A stretch of DNA of 64,000 nt from G963663315 sp965204925 (lineage in GTDB: Bacteria > Pseudomonadota > Gammaproteobacteria > Arenicellales > Poriferihabitantaceae), in contig OZ242021.1 of the NCBI GenBank assembly GCA_965204925.1, positions 124,001 through 188,000 of the forward strand. The letters run 5' to 3'. The notes beneath the pieces were generated by a model. It was not told the DNA's origin, made no database searches, and saw only the letters and a list, made by a program, of their open reading frames with translations. Shown piece by piece: positions 27,001 to 33,075 of the stretch. Position 1 is the stretch's first letter. Each line of letters begins with the position of its first letter. A program made the position numbers and the translations under genes.

Positions 27001-27379
27001 AAAAAGAACCGACATGGACTGTCTGCGGCTGATTCCAATTGTCCGGAGTGAATGTCCAGACATCCCGCGAGCCGCTCCCGTCTCGCCAGACCTGCGCCCC
27101 TACTACGTTATAAGATTGGGTTGTGGTGGGCACAGTAATGTGGGCGCGCACGGTCACGTTGCCGGATGGACGACTGCCCAAAACCATTTTGTAGGAAACA
27201 CTGCCCCCGCTGCCACTCCCCTGCTTCGCAAACGTACCGAGGGGAAGATCCGACAAAATAACCGCCGGCGACGGGCTGGCAGACTGCTGCGCAGCGGCCG
27301 GATTCAACGCGAACAGAGCCGCAAACAGGAAAAACATCCTGCGAGCCGGCAGACGAAAGTCGATTCGTCCCGCAGCCAT
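20843..27379 (-). CDS. Giant Calx-beta repeat protein, N-terminal segment with signal peptide
   Basis: I chose the ATG at 27379 because a strong Shine-Dalgarno run (GGGGAAGGGG) lies just upstream and a classical signal peptide follows: a basic start, the hydrophobic core MFFLFAALFAL, and AAA before QQ, with cleavage likely after residue 30. The frame stays open further upstream to 27544. The mature part has many modules with a recurring pattern of SYxVxLSSRP, xSPxxLxFxxxNWxxPQxVxV and DADxxDGxAxxxHT, alternating with Calx-beta-like modules ending in DND. Homology continues to about 20,894. There one extra base in the minus-strand CGCGCC context throws the frame off, and the ORF stops at 20843. 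It follows argB and fpr on the same strand. Export by Sec is likely; the later fate is unknown because the C-terminus is outside the window. Confidence 0.8.
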   Translation of the reverse strand: MAAGRIDFRLPARRMFFLFAALFALNPAAAQQSASPSPAVILSDLPLGTFAKQGSGSGGSVSYKMVLGSRPSGNVTVRAHITVPTTTQSYNVVGAQVWRDGSGSRDVWTFTPDNWNQPQTVHVGSFLVDDSYRRPNEHRVEIRHSPSGGGYDSVEPAVAKIWFSVPASFPPLLFSTLPGMSSLPLSSVRESDSRTYRVRLPRQPDSRVTVSITAAPGSDGDLTVSKKTLVFTPANWNAWQSVTIRAAVDADVNDGRAIFVHTVQSGPASLVGKQASYWVSETDITDFRRLILSAKELRVSEGHHVSYGVSLGRQPDSRVTVSITAMPDSDGDLTVSKKTLVFTPANWNTPQSVTVRAAVDADKQAGRAVFRHRVLRGPVRFLGSVLSDVFLPALEVELTRELVLSTSSLQVPEGSSVSYRVSLSSRPAGEVRVLLARAPGGDGDLTVYPRSLVFAPGAWNVPQTVVVSGGLDADDREGTAIIAHTTRSTVSGWDGVTESLSVSELDRSRARMLLDTQSVSLIEGESAGDSYTVRLSSRPSAEVVVRLSSDNPDIVVSPSRLLFDRANWGVGQRVLLRALDDTDREDDSALVRHVASGGGYDGAEAVSLSVQVQEDDALLSVADARAAEDGRLAFTVTSDNVAPEGGFGFRYRADSEPGDTAVAGQDFTAVAAAVGGIAAGQREAVIEVALTDDRVDELAEETLTLRIVSVQEGLELADGVAVGTIVDNEDTPSLSVTPAAKVYTEGVAAPGAEREFGVTLDGVSALDMDVTFSVEAVSEEARSADIVFDGSRVLSIAAGERAASGRARIVLPDDDERSEPARVYRIVAVGRNALGVVSGTGGEVRILEDDGGEVEVTPPFLVVDEGSAASFALRLSERPVSDVTIRAQGIRSGLMGSGTRAFLSTASGADADVGLASDRAIVFTPQDWSRARLVGVIVDEDADGANGVSRFDFALQSKDARYGGERFSVEVHERENDFPGLVFDRQSLAVAETTRYRSGSGKWSVALVTEPSAPVKLNIVRGGDTDLSVSPGTLTFTAFNWDTPQRVTVSAATDSDETDGTARFTHTAAADSAKEYAGISGVVTVKEVDTTGRRLIVADEIRVDEGDVEKVASPLFFSFSQPSLARNSCIELGVTVDNPDVVLDSSEFRYCYQRDSSGTVPFTVKDDDDALDETATVTFTLSDVEDSGYSAGVAATTRLYITDNDKETVRNATLSAVAAQAVENAGQFVFEVSSDIPAPEGGIAFDWALSAMPDGVVGAQYTATAGEDFRAASGRARMPAGASVMRISTALGATDGAVIDDTTDERNEIVAFTISNVATQSGAPPARIGAATVRGVIVDNDDSPTVSLSLSRDVLKEDRGYFEDGSGGDVSKVSASLSHPSAFATEVEVTVVPVPGGGAKAGDIEFRGSRKLTIAAGSTRSAGTVAILPVDNDDAVARDRALSVGAKAVNQLGVVAPQPRVLTIRDDDRSFKLSTHIMYVPEGTRKTWRVSLDAQPSGMVVVSLYVYDSARGEYTLGSSVEGITVSPSRLVFTPDDWAAGRAVTVTAAEDDNTVEEKMSVEHFISGAGYDRRTIKEHFRRTAEVFHDYSGRLETLQLRTIDNDLASRRSWLIFDRDRLDVAEGGEGIYSVAMENGPSHPVTVSITVGDGFTARPATLAFNADNWRTAQPVVVSSAEDVDGVDDTATLRHRLRSADGHYSGQIAHLPVRQRDGNRPRLVSSAQSVVVAEGGAAAWKLSLSSRPQSAVVVRVSGTGDADLSVSPESVTFLPQDWNRARVFTVSAAADGDSANGQATFTHTASSADATYAGLTAAVTVTEVDRSRPDVVPDTAELSVTEGGSATWAVRLSAPFAATVTPRSAHPDVSFTPAALSFDTSNWNVAQSFTARVAEDADFEDETARIIHDVKAGADAPVAGTGLALAIRDNDIGLSVAAVAAREGDVLQAPVTATRAAPAGGLAFTWTARARDGDTATAGADFVAAQTPVAARILAGSTTAYIPVVTREDALDEADERFSIAIATQAPQAQVSGAPAKATIEDNDVPPAARLVLDTLTIDEAGGTAQLAAELSHPSSRDTVVDVAVTPQALSGAVAADVRVSGDRKLTIAAGETRSAGTVTLTAVDNDRVESGKLFRISAIARNAQGVVPAAVRHLSIRDDDAHGMRIAPCGAGRARGGHAGSGL

Positions 27380-27576
27380 CACCCCTTCCCCGATACTAGC
27401 CCCCCGAAGGGGTCGAAAAAGCCGGGGCGAACGGCGAATGCCGACTCGTCCGGGGAGCGCGAAGCAACCGCCGCCTGCGCCGGACCCCGCATATAACCGA
27501 TGCCACGGGTCGGCAAACCGGCGCCGGAGCGGCTCCACAGGCATTGCGGGGGGGGGGGGGGGGGGGGGGGGTTCAT
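27379..27576 (-). other. Short ORF through the homopolymer, linking fpr to the giant gene
   Basis: A 65-codon ORF starts at an ATG that overlaps the fpr stop codon (ATGA), reads the C-tract as a run of eight prolines, and stops at a TGA that overlaps the giant gene's ATG (TGATG). The product resembles nothing I know. With 24 C residues it could deliver ribosomes to the giant gene's start. One extra C, or two fewer, would fuse it in frame to the giant ORF. It may be a leader for translational coupling or simply chance. Confidence 0.3.
27548..27571. repeat. 24-base homopolymer (G on +, C on -)
   Basis: The tract lies four bases beyond the fpr stop codon and about 170 bp before the start of the giant gene. 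Homopolymers of this length slip readily during replication and are the classic basis of phase variation in surface genes. Poly-G is also a known artefact of two-colour Illumina chemistry, so its length and existence need confirmation. Confidence 0.8.
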
Positions 27577-28346
27577 TTTTCCACGAAAGCCCGTTCTATG
27601 ACATACTCCCTGTAATCACTCTTGCGGGTTTCCCTGAACCCCAGGTTGCCGAGCATGACGGACAAACTTTTCAGCATGCCCGGACTGCCGCATAACATGA
27701 AGCGGTCGTCCTCGACATCCAGCGCCGGCATATTGATATCCTCAAGCATTTTTCCGCTCTCGAGCAGCGTCGGGATACGCCCGAAATTCTTGTGCTGTTC
27801 CCGGGTAACGGCGGGATAGTATATCAGCTGCCGCCTGATGCGGTCACCAAAATATTCATTGTCCGGGAGTTCGCTACGGATCAACCGCTGATAGGTCAAT
27901 TCGTTTATGTAACGGCAGCCGTGAACCAGAATGACCGTTTCAAAGTGGTCATAAAGGTCCGGATCCTTGATGATCGAAAGGTATGGGGCGATACCGGTGC
28001 CCGTACCCAGCAGATACAGGCGCTTGCCCGGGCGCAAACGGTCCCATAGCAGGGTGCCTGTGGGTTTTTTGCTGATCAGCAGCCTGTCCCCCGCCTGCGC
28101 ATGCTGCAATCGGGAAGTCAGCGGGCCATTCGGCGCCTTGATACTGTAAAACTCGAGACAATCCTCGTAGTTCGAGCTGGTCATACTGTAGGCGCGCAAC
28201 AGGGGCTTGCCATCGACTTCCATGCCCAGCATCACAAACTCGCCATTGCGAAAACGCAAACCGGCGGGGCGGGTGGTTTTTATCGTGAACAGCTTGTCCG
28301 ACCAGTGGTGGACCCCGGTCACCGTTTCACAATAGGAATCTGCCAT
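27573..28346 (-). CDS. fpr: Ferredoxin/flavodoxin–NADP+ reductase
   Basis: This FAD enzyme transfers electrons between NADPH and ferredoxin or flavodoxin in the cytoplasm. The 257-residue product has the FAD-binding RAYS motif (residues 51–54), the APNGPLTSRL segment that contacts FAD, the NADP-binding GTGTGIAP loop (114–121) and the C-terminal MLCGSP motif. Its length matches bacterial subclass I reductases. I chose the ATG at 28346 because MADSYCETVTG aligns with the usual start of the family. An in-frame ATG at 28427 overlaps the argB stop (TGATG) and would add 27 residues, so translational coupling to argB is possible. The giant Calx-beta gene follows beyond the homopolymer tract. Confidence 0.93.
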   Translation of the reverse strand: MADSYCETVTGVHHWSDKLFTIKTTRPAGLRFRNGEFVMLGMEVDGKPLLRAYSMTSSNYEDCLEFYSIKAPNGPLTSRLQHAQAGDRLLISKKPTGTLLWDRLRPGKRLYLLGTGTGIAPYLSIIKDPDLYDHFETVILVHGCRYINELTYQRLIRSELPDNEYFGDRIRRQLIYYPAVTREQHKNFGRIPTLLESGKMLEDINMPALDVEDDRFMLCGSPGMLKSLSVMLGNLGFRETRKSDYREYVIERAFVEK

Positions 28347-28426
28347 AATACCTGTATATCGGGATACTGCACGGTCATTGTCAGGCGTCCCGGCGTTACC
28401 GGTCACCGGCATCAGGCTGTGCGACA

Positions 28427-29320
28427 TCAGGCGGCAATCCGTGTGCCGATGCCCGAATCGGTAAACAATTCGAGCAGCAGCGCGTGGGGCGCGCGCCCGT
28501 CAAGAACCAGCGATGAAGGCACGCCATTTCGTATTGCCTCTACGGCGCACTCGAGTTTCGGTATCATTCCTCCTGTAATGATGCCATTATCGCGCAATTC
28601 CCGAATCCGGTCAAGCCTTAACTCGCGTATCAGATTGCCATTTTCATCCGTGACTCCCGGCGTATTGGTCAGCAGCATCAATTTTTCCGCGTTCAGGGTA
28701 ATTGCCAGCTTGCCGGCGACGGTATCCGAGTTGATATTGTACGTTCGACCGTCCTCGCCTACCCCGACCGGAGCGACTACCGGAATGAAGGCGCGGGATT
28801 CCAGTAACTGGACGATTTGCGGTTCGATACGCTCGACTTCTCCAACATGGCCGTAGTCGATAATCGCGGACCCTGTCGGCGCCGGATCATCCTTGCCGAC
28901 CACCATTTTACGGGCGCGAATCAGGTTGCCGTCCTTGCCCGTCAAGCCGACCGCCTTGCCGCCGAGAGAATTGATCAGATTGACGATTTCCTTGTTGACC
29001 AGCCCGCCCAATACCATCTCGACAATATCCATAGTTTCGCTGTCGGTAACCCGCAGGCCGTCGACAAAGGCGGATTCCTTGCCAACCTTGCTGAGCAACG
29101 CGCTGATCTGGGGACCGCCTCCATGCACAATGACCGGATTCATGCCAACCAGTTTCATCAGCACGATGTCTCTCGCAAAGCCATATTTCAGCTCCCGCTC
29201 CACCATGGCATTGCCGCCATACTTGATAACAATCGTTTTACCCTGGTAGCGCCGGATATACGGCAGGGCTTCGATCAGAATGCCGGCTACGGATTGATCA
29301 GTCGGGGCATTCTGATTCAT
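28427..29320 (-). CDS. argB: Acetylglutamate kinase
   Basis: It phosphorylates N-acetyl-L-glutamate with ATP, the second step of arginine synthesis. The 297-residue product shows the amino-acid-kinase signatures KYGGNAM (residues 33–39) and HGGGPQI (66–72), a GLTGKDG motif, the N-terminal helix ending ALPYI, and a C-terminal HALLLELFTDSGIGTRI. The N-terminal helix and C-terminal segment resemble arginine-sensitive hexameric enzymes, so feedback inhibition by arginine is likely; this is inference. I chose the ATG at 29320 over the TTG immediately before it. Its stop overlaps a possible upstream start of fpr (TGATG), so the two are probably cotranscribed. Confidence 0.95.
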   Translation of the reverse strand: MNQNAPTDQSVAGILIEALPYIRRYQGKTIVIKYGGNAMVERELKYGFARDIVLMKLVGMNPVIVHGGGPQISALLSKVGKESAFVDGLRVTDSETMDIVEMVLGGLVNKEIVNLINSLGGKAVGLTGKDGNLIRARKMVVGKDDPAPTGSAIIDYGHVGEVERIEPQIVQLLESRAFIPVVAPVGVGEDGRTYNINSDTVAGKLAITLNAEKLMLLTNTPGVTDENGNLIRELRLDRIRELRDNGIITGGMIPKLECAVEAIRNGVPSSLVLDGRAPHALLLELFTDSGIGTRIAA

Positions 29321-29360
29321 CAAACCAACCTTTTGTCTTATCCGGTTTATCGGGGGTAAT

Positions 29361-29390
29361 ATTCTACCAAAATGGAGAATATCTGTTCAA
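29361..29390 (-). promoter_or_regulatory. Candidate sigma-70 promoter for argB
   Basis: On the minus strand TTGAAC (29385–29390) is followed after 18 bases by TAGAAT (29361–29366), about 40 bases before the argB start. The -35 box lies inside the edge of the 1851-bp tandem repeat, so the array now abuts the argB control region. Confidence 0.45.
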
Positions 29391-29406
29391 CAAACGTGTG
29401 CCGGTA

Positions 29407-30972
29407 TCACCCCGCCCGCATCATCGCCAGATTACGCTTCTGCCGGTCGAATACCACCGCCAGCAGATGAACTGTCTTGCTGCCCGTACGGTACTTGCCC
29501 GCATAATCCTTATCCCGCATCTGCACAAGCGCCTGCTCCGCCTTCTCCTCCACTTGCGCCCCGTCCGCTACCTTGAACTCCAGCACAAATACCTGACCCG
29601 CACGCAACAATACCATGTCCGAACGACCCCGACCGGTGGACTCTTCCACCCGCATATCCAGACCCAGCGCACGAAAACAGGCGTACAGCACGGTCGCATA
29701 ATGACCCTCGCTACGCCCCCCGTCGTTGTGTGTATGCCACTGATACGGAATACCGGCAAAGAAGGCCTGTAATTCCCGCTCGAATCCCGCAAAGTCGTTG
29801 GCGTCCAGCAATCCGACCAGCGTCTCGCCACGCTCCGCGGCAACCACCAAATCTCCGGTGACGGCCTCCAGCAATTGCCGGTTCAGACTCAATCTCACTT
29901 CATGATTGGGATAGTCCAGTGTATAGAAGATACCCGCAGGACGCGCTTCCTCATCAACAAGGGTCAGATACCCGCACTGGAATAACAGGGCGTTCAGATT
30001 GATTCGCTCAACCTCGAATGTGGACAGGTCGCTGCGATACATATGCAGGTTCTCCAAATCCAGCGTATTGACCGCTCCGCTTGCCATGCGCTCGTACAGA
30101 AAGGACGGCGTGCCGGTCTCATACCACCAGGGCAGAAACTCCCGGTTCCTGAAATACAGCAGGATGTCGAACGGGTTGTAGACCTTCTCGTTGCCCAGCC
30201 AGTGATAGCCGTTGTACCAGTGGCGAATATTCTCGCGGTCATCGTCCGTCACACTTGCCAGTTCGGGAGCGAACACGGTTTCGAGGTCGTCATCGGTATA
30301 ACCGCACAGCGTGGCGTATTCAGGGTCCAGGCTGAGGTCGTAGAGGTTGTTCAGCACCGAGAACAGGCTGACCTTCGAGTACATGCTGATGCCGGTGATG
30401 AATACGAAACGAATGTAGTCGGCGCAGCCCTTGATCATGCCGTAGAATCCGCGCAGATAATCGCGGTTCTCGCGCGCCAGTTCCTTGTTCTCCAGTACGT
30501 CCAGTATCGGCTTGTCGTATTCGTCTATCAGTACCACCACCTGTTGTCCGGTGTCCCGGTAGAGATAACGAATCAGACGTTGCAGGCGGTCCGGGGCGGT
30601 ATAGTCCAATGGCGGCGGTTCAATACCCGCATCTTCCTCGTGCGCGATTAGCTGGTTGAAGATATTGCTCTTCAGGTTCCCCGACTCGCTGTAGTTCGCG
30701 TCAAAGCTCAGGCGCACCACCGGATGTTTGTTGTTCCAGTCCCAGCGTTCATGAATATAAAGCCCGCGGAACAGTTCCTCGTTGCCCTCGAACAACTCCT
30801 TCAGGGTAGAAATTAACAGGCTCTTGCCGAAACGCCGCGGGCGCGACAGGAAGTAGTATCCGGGCCTTTCCGCCAAACTCAGGATATGGAGGGTTTTATC
30901 GACATAGTAGAAATCCCACTCCCGAAGGCTGCGGAAGGCTTGCATACCGATCGGTAGTTTGCGCTTGTCCAT
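29407..30972 (-). CDS. AAA-ATPase-like/PD-(D/E)XK nuclease-like protein, copy 1
   Basis: The 521-residue product has the layout of the AAA-ATPase_like plus PDDEXK_9 (DUF1703) families. It starts MDKRKLPIG, then YYVDKT, a Walker A-like RPRRFGKS (44–51), a Walker B-like LIDEYDKP (148–155), and a C-terminal nuclease-like core with GRSD (D452) and EFK (E465, K467). The family's function is not established; multi-copy occurrence is typical. I chose the ATG at 30972 because all four copies align there (M-D/N-K/R-LELPIG type start), although the frame is open to 31014. It is almost identical to copy 2 in the C-terminal two thirds and different around residues 91–146, which suggests gene conversion around a variable middle. 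Confidence 0.85.
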   Translation of the reverse strand: MDKRKLPIGMQAFRSLREWDFYYVDKTLHILSLAERPGYYFLSRPRRFGKSLLISTLKELFEGNEELFRGLYIHERWDWNNKHPVVRLSFDANYSESGNLKSNIFNQLIAHEEDAGIEPPPLDYTAPDRLQRLIRYLYRDTGQQVVVLIDEYDKPILDVLENKELARENRDYLRGFYGMIKGCADYIRFVFITGISMYSKVSLFSVLNNLYDLSLDPEYATLCGYTDDDLETVFAPELASVTDDDRENIRHWYNGYHWLGNEKVYNPFDILLYFRNREFLPWWYETGTPSFLYERMASGAVNTLDLENLHMYRSDLSTFEVERINLNALLFQCGYLTLVDEEARPAGIFYTLDYPNHEVRLSLNRQLLEAVTGDLVVAAERGETLVGLLDANDFAGFERELQAFFAGIPYQWHTHNDGGRSEGHYATVLYACFRALGLDMRVEESTGRGRSDMVLLRAGQVFVLEFKVADGAQVEEKAEQALVQMRDKDYAGKYRTGSKTVHLLAVVFDRQKRNLAMMRAG

Positions 30973-31002
30973 GGTCATCATCCGCCAGCTCAGTCCGTGC
31001 GA

Positions 31003-31008
31003 ATCATA
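31003..31008 (-). promoter_or_regulatory. Extended -10 element of ATPase copy 1
   Basis: The minus strand reads TGTTATGAT about 30 bases before the start codon, a TGn-extended -10 box. The same arrangement precedes the other three copies. No convincing -35 box is seen. Confidence 0.4.
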
Positions 31009-31064
31009 ACACAAAAGAACCTGTGAAATGCTTTACAATCGCTCTGTAATCACAGGCCAAGCTA

Positions 31065-31224
31065 ATGCACGCCAAAAACTGCGGCATCGGCAATTCCATC
31101 AAATTTCTGACCCGGCAGACGAAAAATGTGACCCGGCTGATGAGGGTCAGCGCCCCCGACAAACTGGTCGCCGAGCTGACGGATTACGCGGCCAATGAAG
31201 CGGCTTGCGGTATCAGCAAAGTCA
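31065..31224 (+). pseudogene. MetF-like C-terminal fragment in the repeat spacer (first copy)
   Basis: The plus strand encodes CGIGNSIKFLTRQ, then VSAPDKLVAELTDYA and CGISKVR. From memory this matches the C-terminal region of some methylenetetrahydrofolate reductases (CGIGPSMRFLTRQ, PDxLxxxLAxY). It has no start region, breaks off at the repeat boundary before the expected FPLGG-type ending, and recurs unchanged at 32916. It is best read as a gene remnant captured when the unit formed and then amplified with it. Confidence 0.45.
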
Positions 31225-31257
31225 GGAGAATATCTGTTCAACAAACGTGTGCCGGTA

Positions 31258-32823
31258 TCACTCCGCCCGCATCATCGCCAGATTACGCTTGTCGCGGTCG
31301 AATACCAGGGCAAGCAGATGCACCTTGCTGTTGCCCGTACGGTACTTGCCCGCATAATCCTTATCCCGCATCTGCACAAGCGCCTGCTCCGCCTTCTCCT
31401 CCACTTGCGCCCCGTCCGCTACCTTGAACTCCAGCACAAATACCTGACCCGCACGCATCAATACCATGTCCGAACGACCCCGACCGGTGGACTCTTCCAC
31501 CCGCATATCCAGACCCAGCGCACGGAAACAGGCGTACAGCACGGTCGCATAATGACCCTCGCTACGACCCCCGTCGTTGTGCGTATGCCACTGATACGGA
31601 ATACCGGCAAAGAAGGCCTGTAACTCCCGCTCGAATCCCGCAAAGTCGTTGGCGTCCAGCAATCCGACCAGCGTCTCGCCACGCTCCGCGGCAACCACCA
31701 AATCTCCGGTGACGGCCTCCAGCAATTGCCGGTTCAGACTCAATCTCACTTCATGATTGGGATAGTCCAGTGTATAGAAGATACCCGCAGGACGCGCTTC
31801 CTCATCAACAAGGGTCAGATACCCGCACTGGAATAACAGGGCGTTCAGATTGATTCGCTCAACCTCGAATGTGGACAGGTCGCTGTCGTACATATGCAGG
31901 TTCTCCAAATCCAGCGTATTGACCGCCCCGCTTGCCATGCGCTCGTACAAAAAGGAAGGCGTGCCGGTCTCATACCACCAGGGTTTGAACTTGCGGTTCC
32001 TGAAATACAGCAGGATGTCGAACGGGTTGTAAACCTTCTCGTTGCCCAGCCAGTGGTAGCCGTTGTACCAGCGCCGGATTTCCTGCCGGTCGGATTCGGA
32101 CACCCCCGCCAGTTCCGCGGCAAACACCGTTTCAAGGTCTTTCTCGGTATAACCGCACAGGGTGGCGTATTCAGGGTCCAGGCTGAGGTCGTAGAGGTTA
32201 TTCAGTACCGAGAACAGGCTGACCTTCGAGTACATGCTGATGCCGGTGATAAACACGAAACGGATGTAGTCCGCGCAGTCCTTGATCATGCCGTAGAATC
32301 CGCGCAGATAATCGCGGTTCTCGCGCGCCAGTTCCTTGTTCTCCAGTACGTCCAGTATCGGCTTGTCGTATTCGTCTATCAGTACCGCCACCTGCTCGCC
32401 GGTCTTGCGTTCAAGACGTTGTATGATGTTACGCAGGCGTCTCGGACCGCTATCAGATTGTATGGCAGGCTCAAGTCCATACTGTCGCTCAATACTTTCC
32501 AGTTGTTCGATAATGTCCTTTTCCAGTTCGCCTCGCTCATTGTATTTGCCTCCAAAACTCAACCGCATCACCGGATGCCTGACGCTCCAGTCCCAACGCT
32601 CATGGATATGAAGCCCGCGAAACAGTGGTTCGTTGCCGGCAAACAGTTCGTGCAGGGTGGAAATCAACAGGCTCTTGCCGAAACGCCGCGGGCGCGACAG
32701 GAAGTAGTATCCGGGCCTTTCCGCCAAACTCAGGATATGGAGGGTTTTATCGACATAGTAGAAATCCCACTCCCGAAGGCTGCGGAAGGCTTGCATACCG
32801 ATCGGTAGTTTGCGCTTGTCCAT
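31258..32823 (-). CDS. AAA-ATPase-like/PD-(D/E)XK nuclease-like protein, copy 2
   Basis: The 521-residue product has the same domain layout as copy 1: RPRRFGKS near residue 44, LIDEYDKP near 148 and a C-terminal GRSD...EFK core. The segment between GLHIHERWDW and the Walker B motif is clearly different from copies 1, 3 and 4 (GGKYNERGELEKDIIEQL in place of DANYSESGNLKSNIFNQL). Outside that segment it is nearly identical to copy 1. The start is the ATG at 32823, by alignment with the other copies. Confidence 0.85.
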   Translation of the reverse strand: MDKRKLPIGMQAFRSLREWDFYYVDKTLHILSLAERPGYYFLSRPRRFGKSLLISTLHELFAGNEPLFRGLHIHERWDWSVRHPVMRLSFGGKYNERGELEKDIIEQLESIERQYGLEPAIQSDSGPRRLRNIIQRLERKTGEQVAVLIDEYDKPILDVLENKELARENRDYLRGFYGMIKDCADYIRFVFITGISMYSKVSLFSVLNNLYDLSLDPEYATLCGYTEKDLETVFAAELAGVSESDRQEIRRWYNGYHWLGNEKVYNPFDILLYFRNRKFKPWWYETGTPSFLYERMASGAVNTLDLENLHMYDSDLSTFEVERINLNALLFQCGYLTLVDEEARPAGIFYTLDYPNHEVRLSLNRQLLEAVTGDLVVAAERGETLVGLLDANDFAGFERELQAFFAGIPYQWHTHNDGGRSEGHYATVLYACFRALGLDMRVEESTGRGRSDMVLMRAGQVFVLEFKVADGAQVEEKAEQALVQMRDKDYAGKYRTGNSKVHLLALVFDRDKRNLAMMRAE

Positions 32824-32853
32824 GGTCATCATCCGCCAGCTCAGTCCGTGCGA

Positions 32854-32859
32854 ATCATA
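32854..32859 (-). promoter_or_regulatory. Extended -10 element of ATPase copy 2
   Basis: Same TGTTATGAT sequence as in copy 1, exactly 1851 bp away. Confidence 0.4.
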
Positions 32860-32915
32860 ACACAAAAGAACCTGTGAAATGCTTTACAATCGCTCTGTAA
32901 TCACAGGCCAAGCTA

Positions 32916-33075
32916 ATGCACGCCAAAAACTGCGGCATCGGCAATTCCATCAAATTTCTGACCCGGCAGACGAAAAATGTGACCCGGCTGATGAGGGTCA
33001 GCGCCCCCGACAAACTGGTCGCCGAGCTGACGGATTACGCGGCCAATGAAGCGGCTTGCGGTATCAGCAAAGTCA
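32916..33075 (+). pseudogene. MetF-like C-terminal fragment in the repeat spacer (second copy)
   Basis: Identical to the fragment at 31065 and placed in the same position relative to the next tandem unit. It has no independent start or ending consistent with a working enzyme. Confidence 0.45.

Larger units (their letters stand above)
29374..31224. repeat. Tandem unit 1 (1851 bp) with ATPase/nuclease gene
   Basis: The unit begins with GGAGAATATCTG and recurs exactly 1851 bp later at 31225 and 33076. It contains one minus-strand ATPase/PD-(D/E)XK gene and a ~240-bp spacer with a MetF-like fragment. The spacers of units 1 and 2 appear identical. Confidence 0.9.
31225..33075. repeat. Tandem unit 2 (1851 bp) with ATPase/nuclease gene
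   Basis: Second copy of the unit, head to tail with unit 1. Flanking spacer sequence is the same in both; divergence is concentrated in the middle of the encoded protein. Confidence 0.9.

Noticed and set aside
31065..31427. The longer plus-strand frame that begins in the MetF-like fragment and continues opposite ATPase copy 2
   Set aside because: Homology ends at the repeat boundary; the rest is antisense to the ATPase gene. Only the fragment was kept, as a pseudogene.
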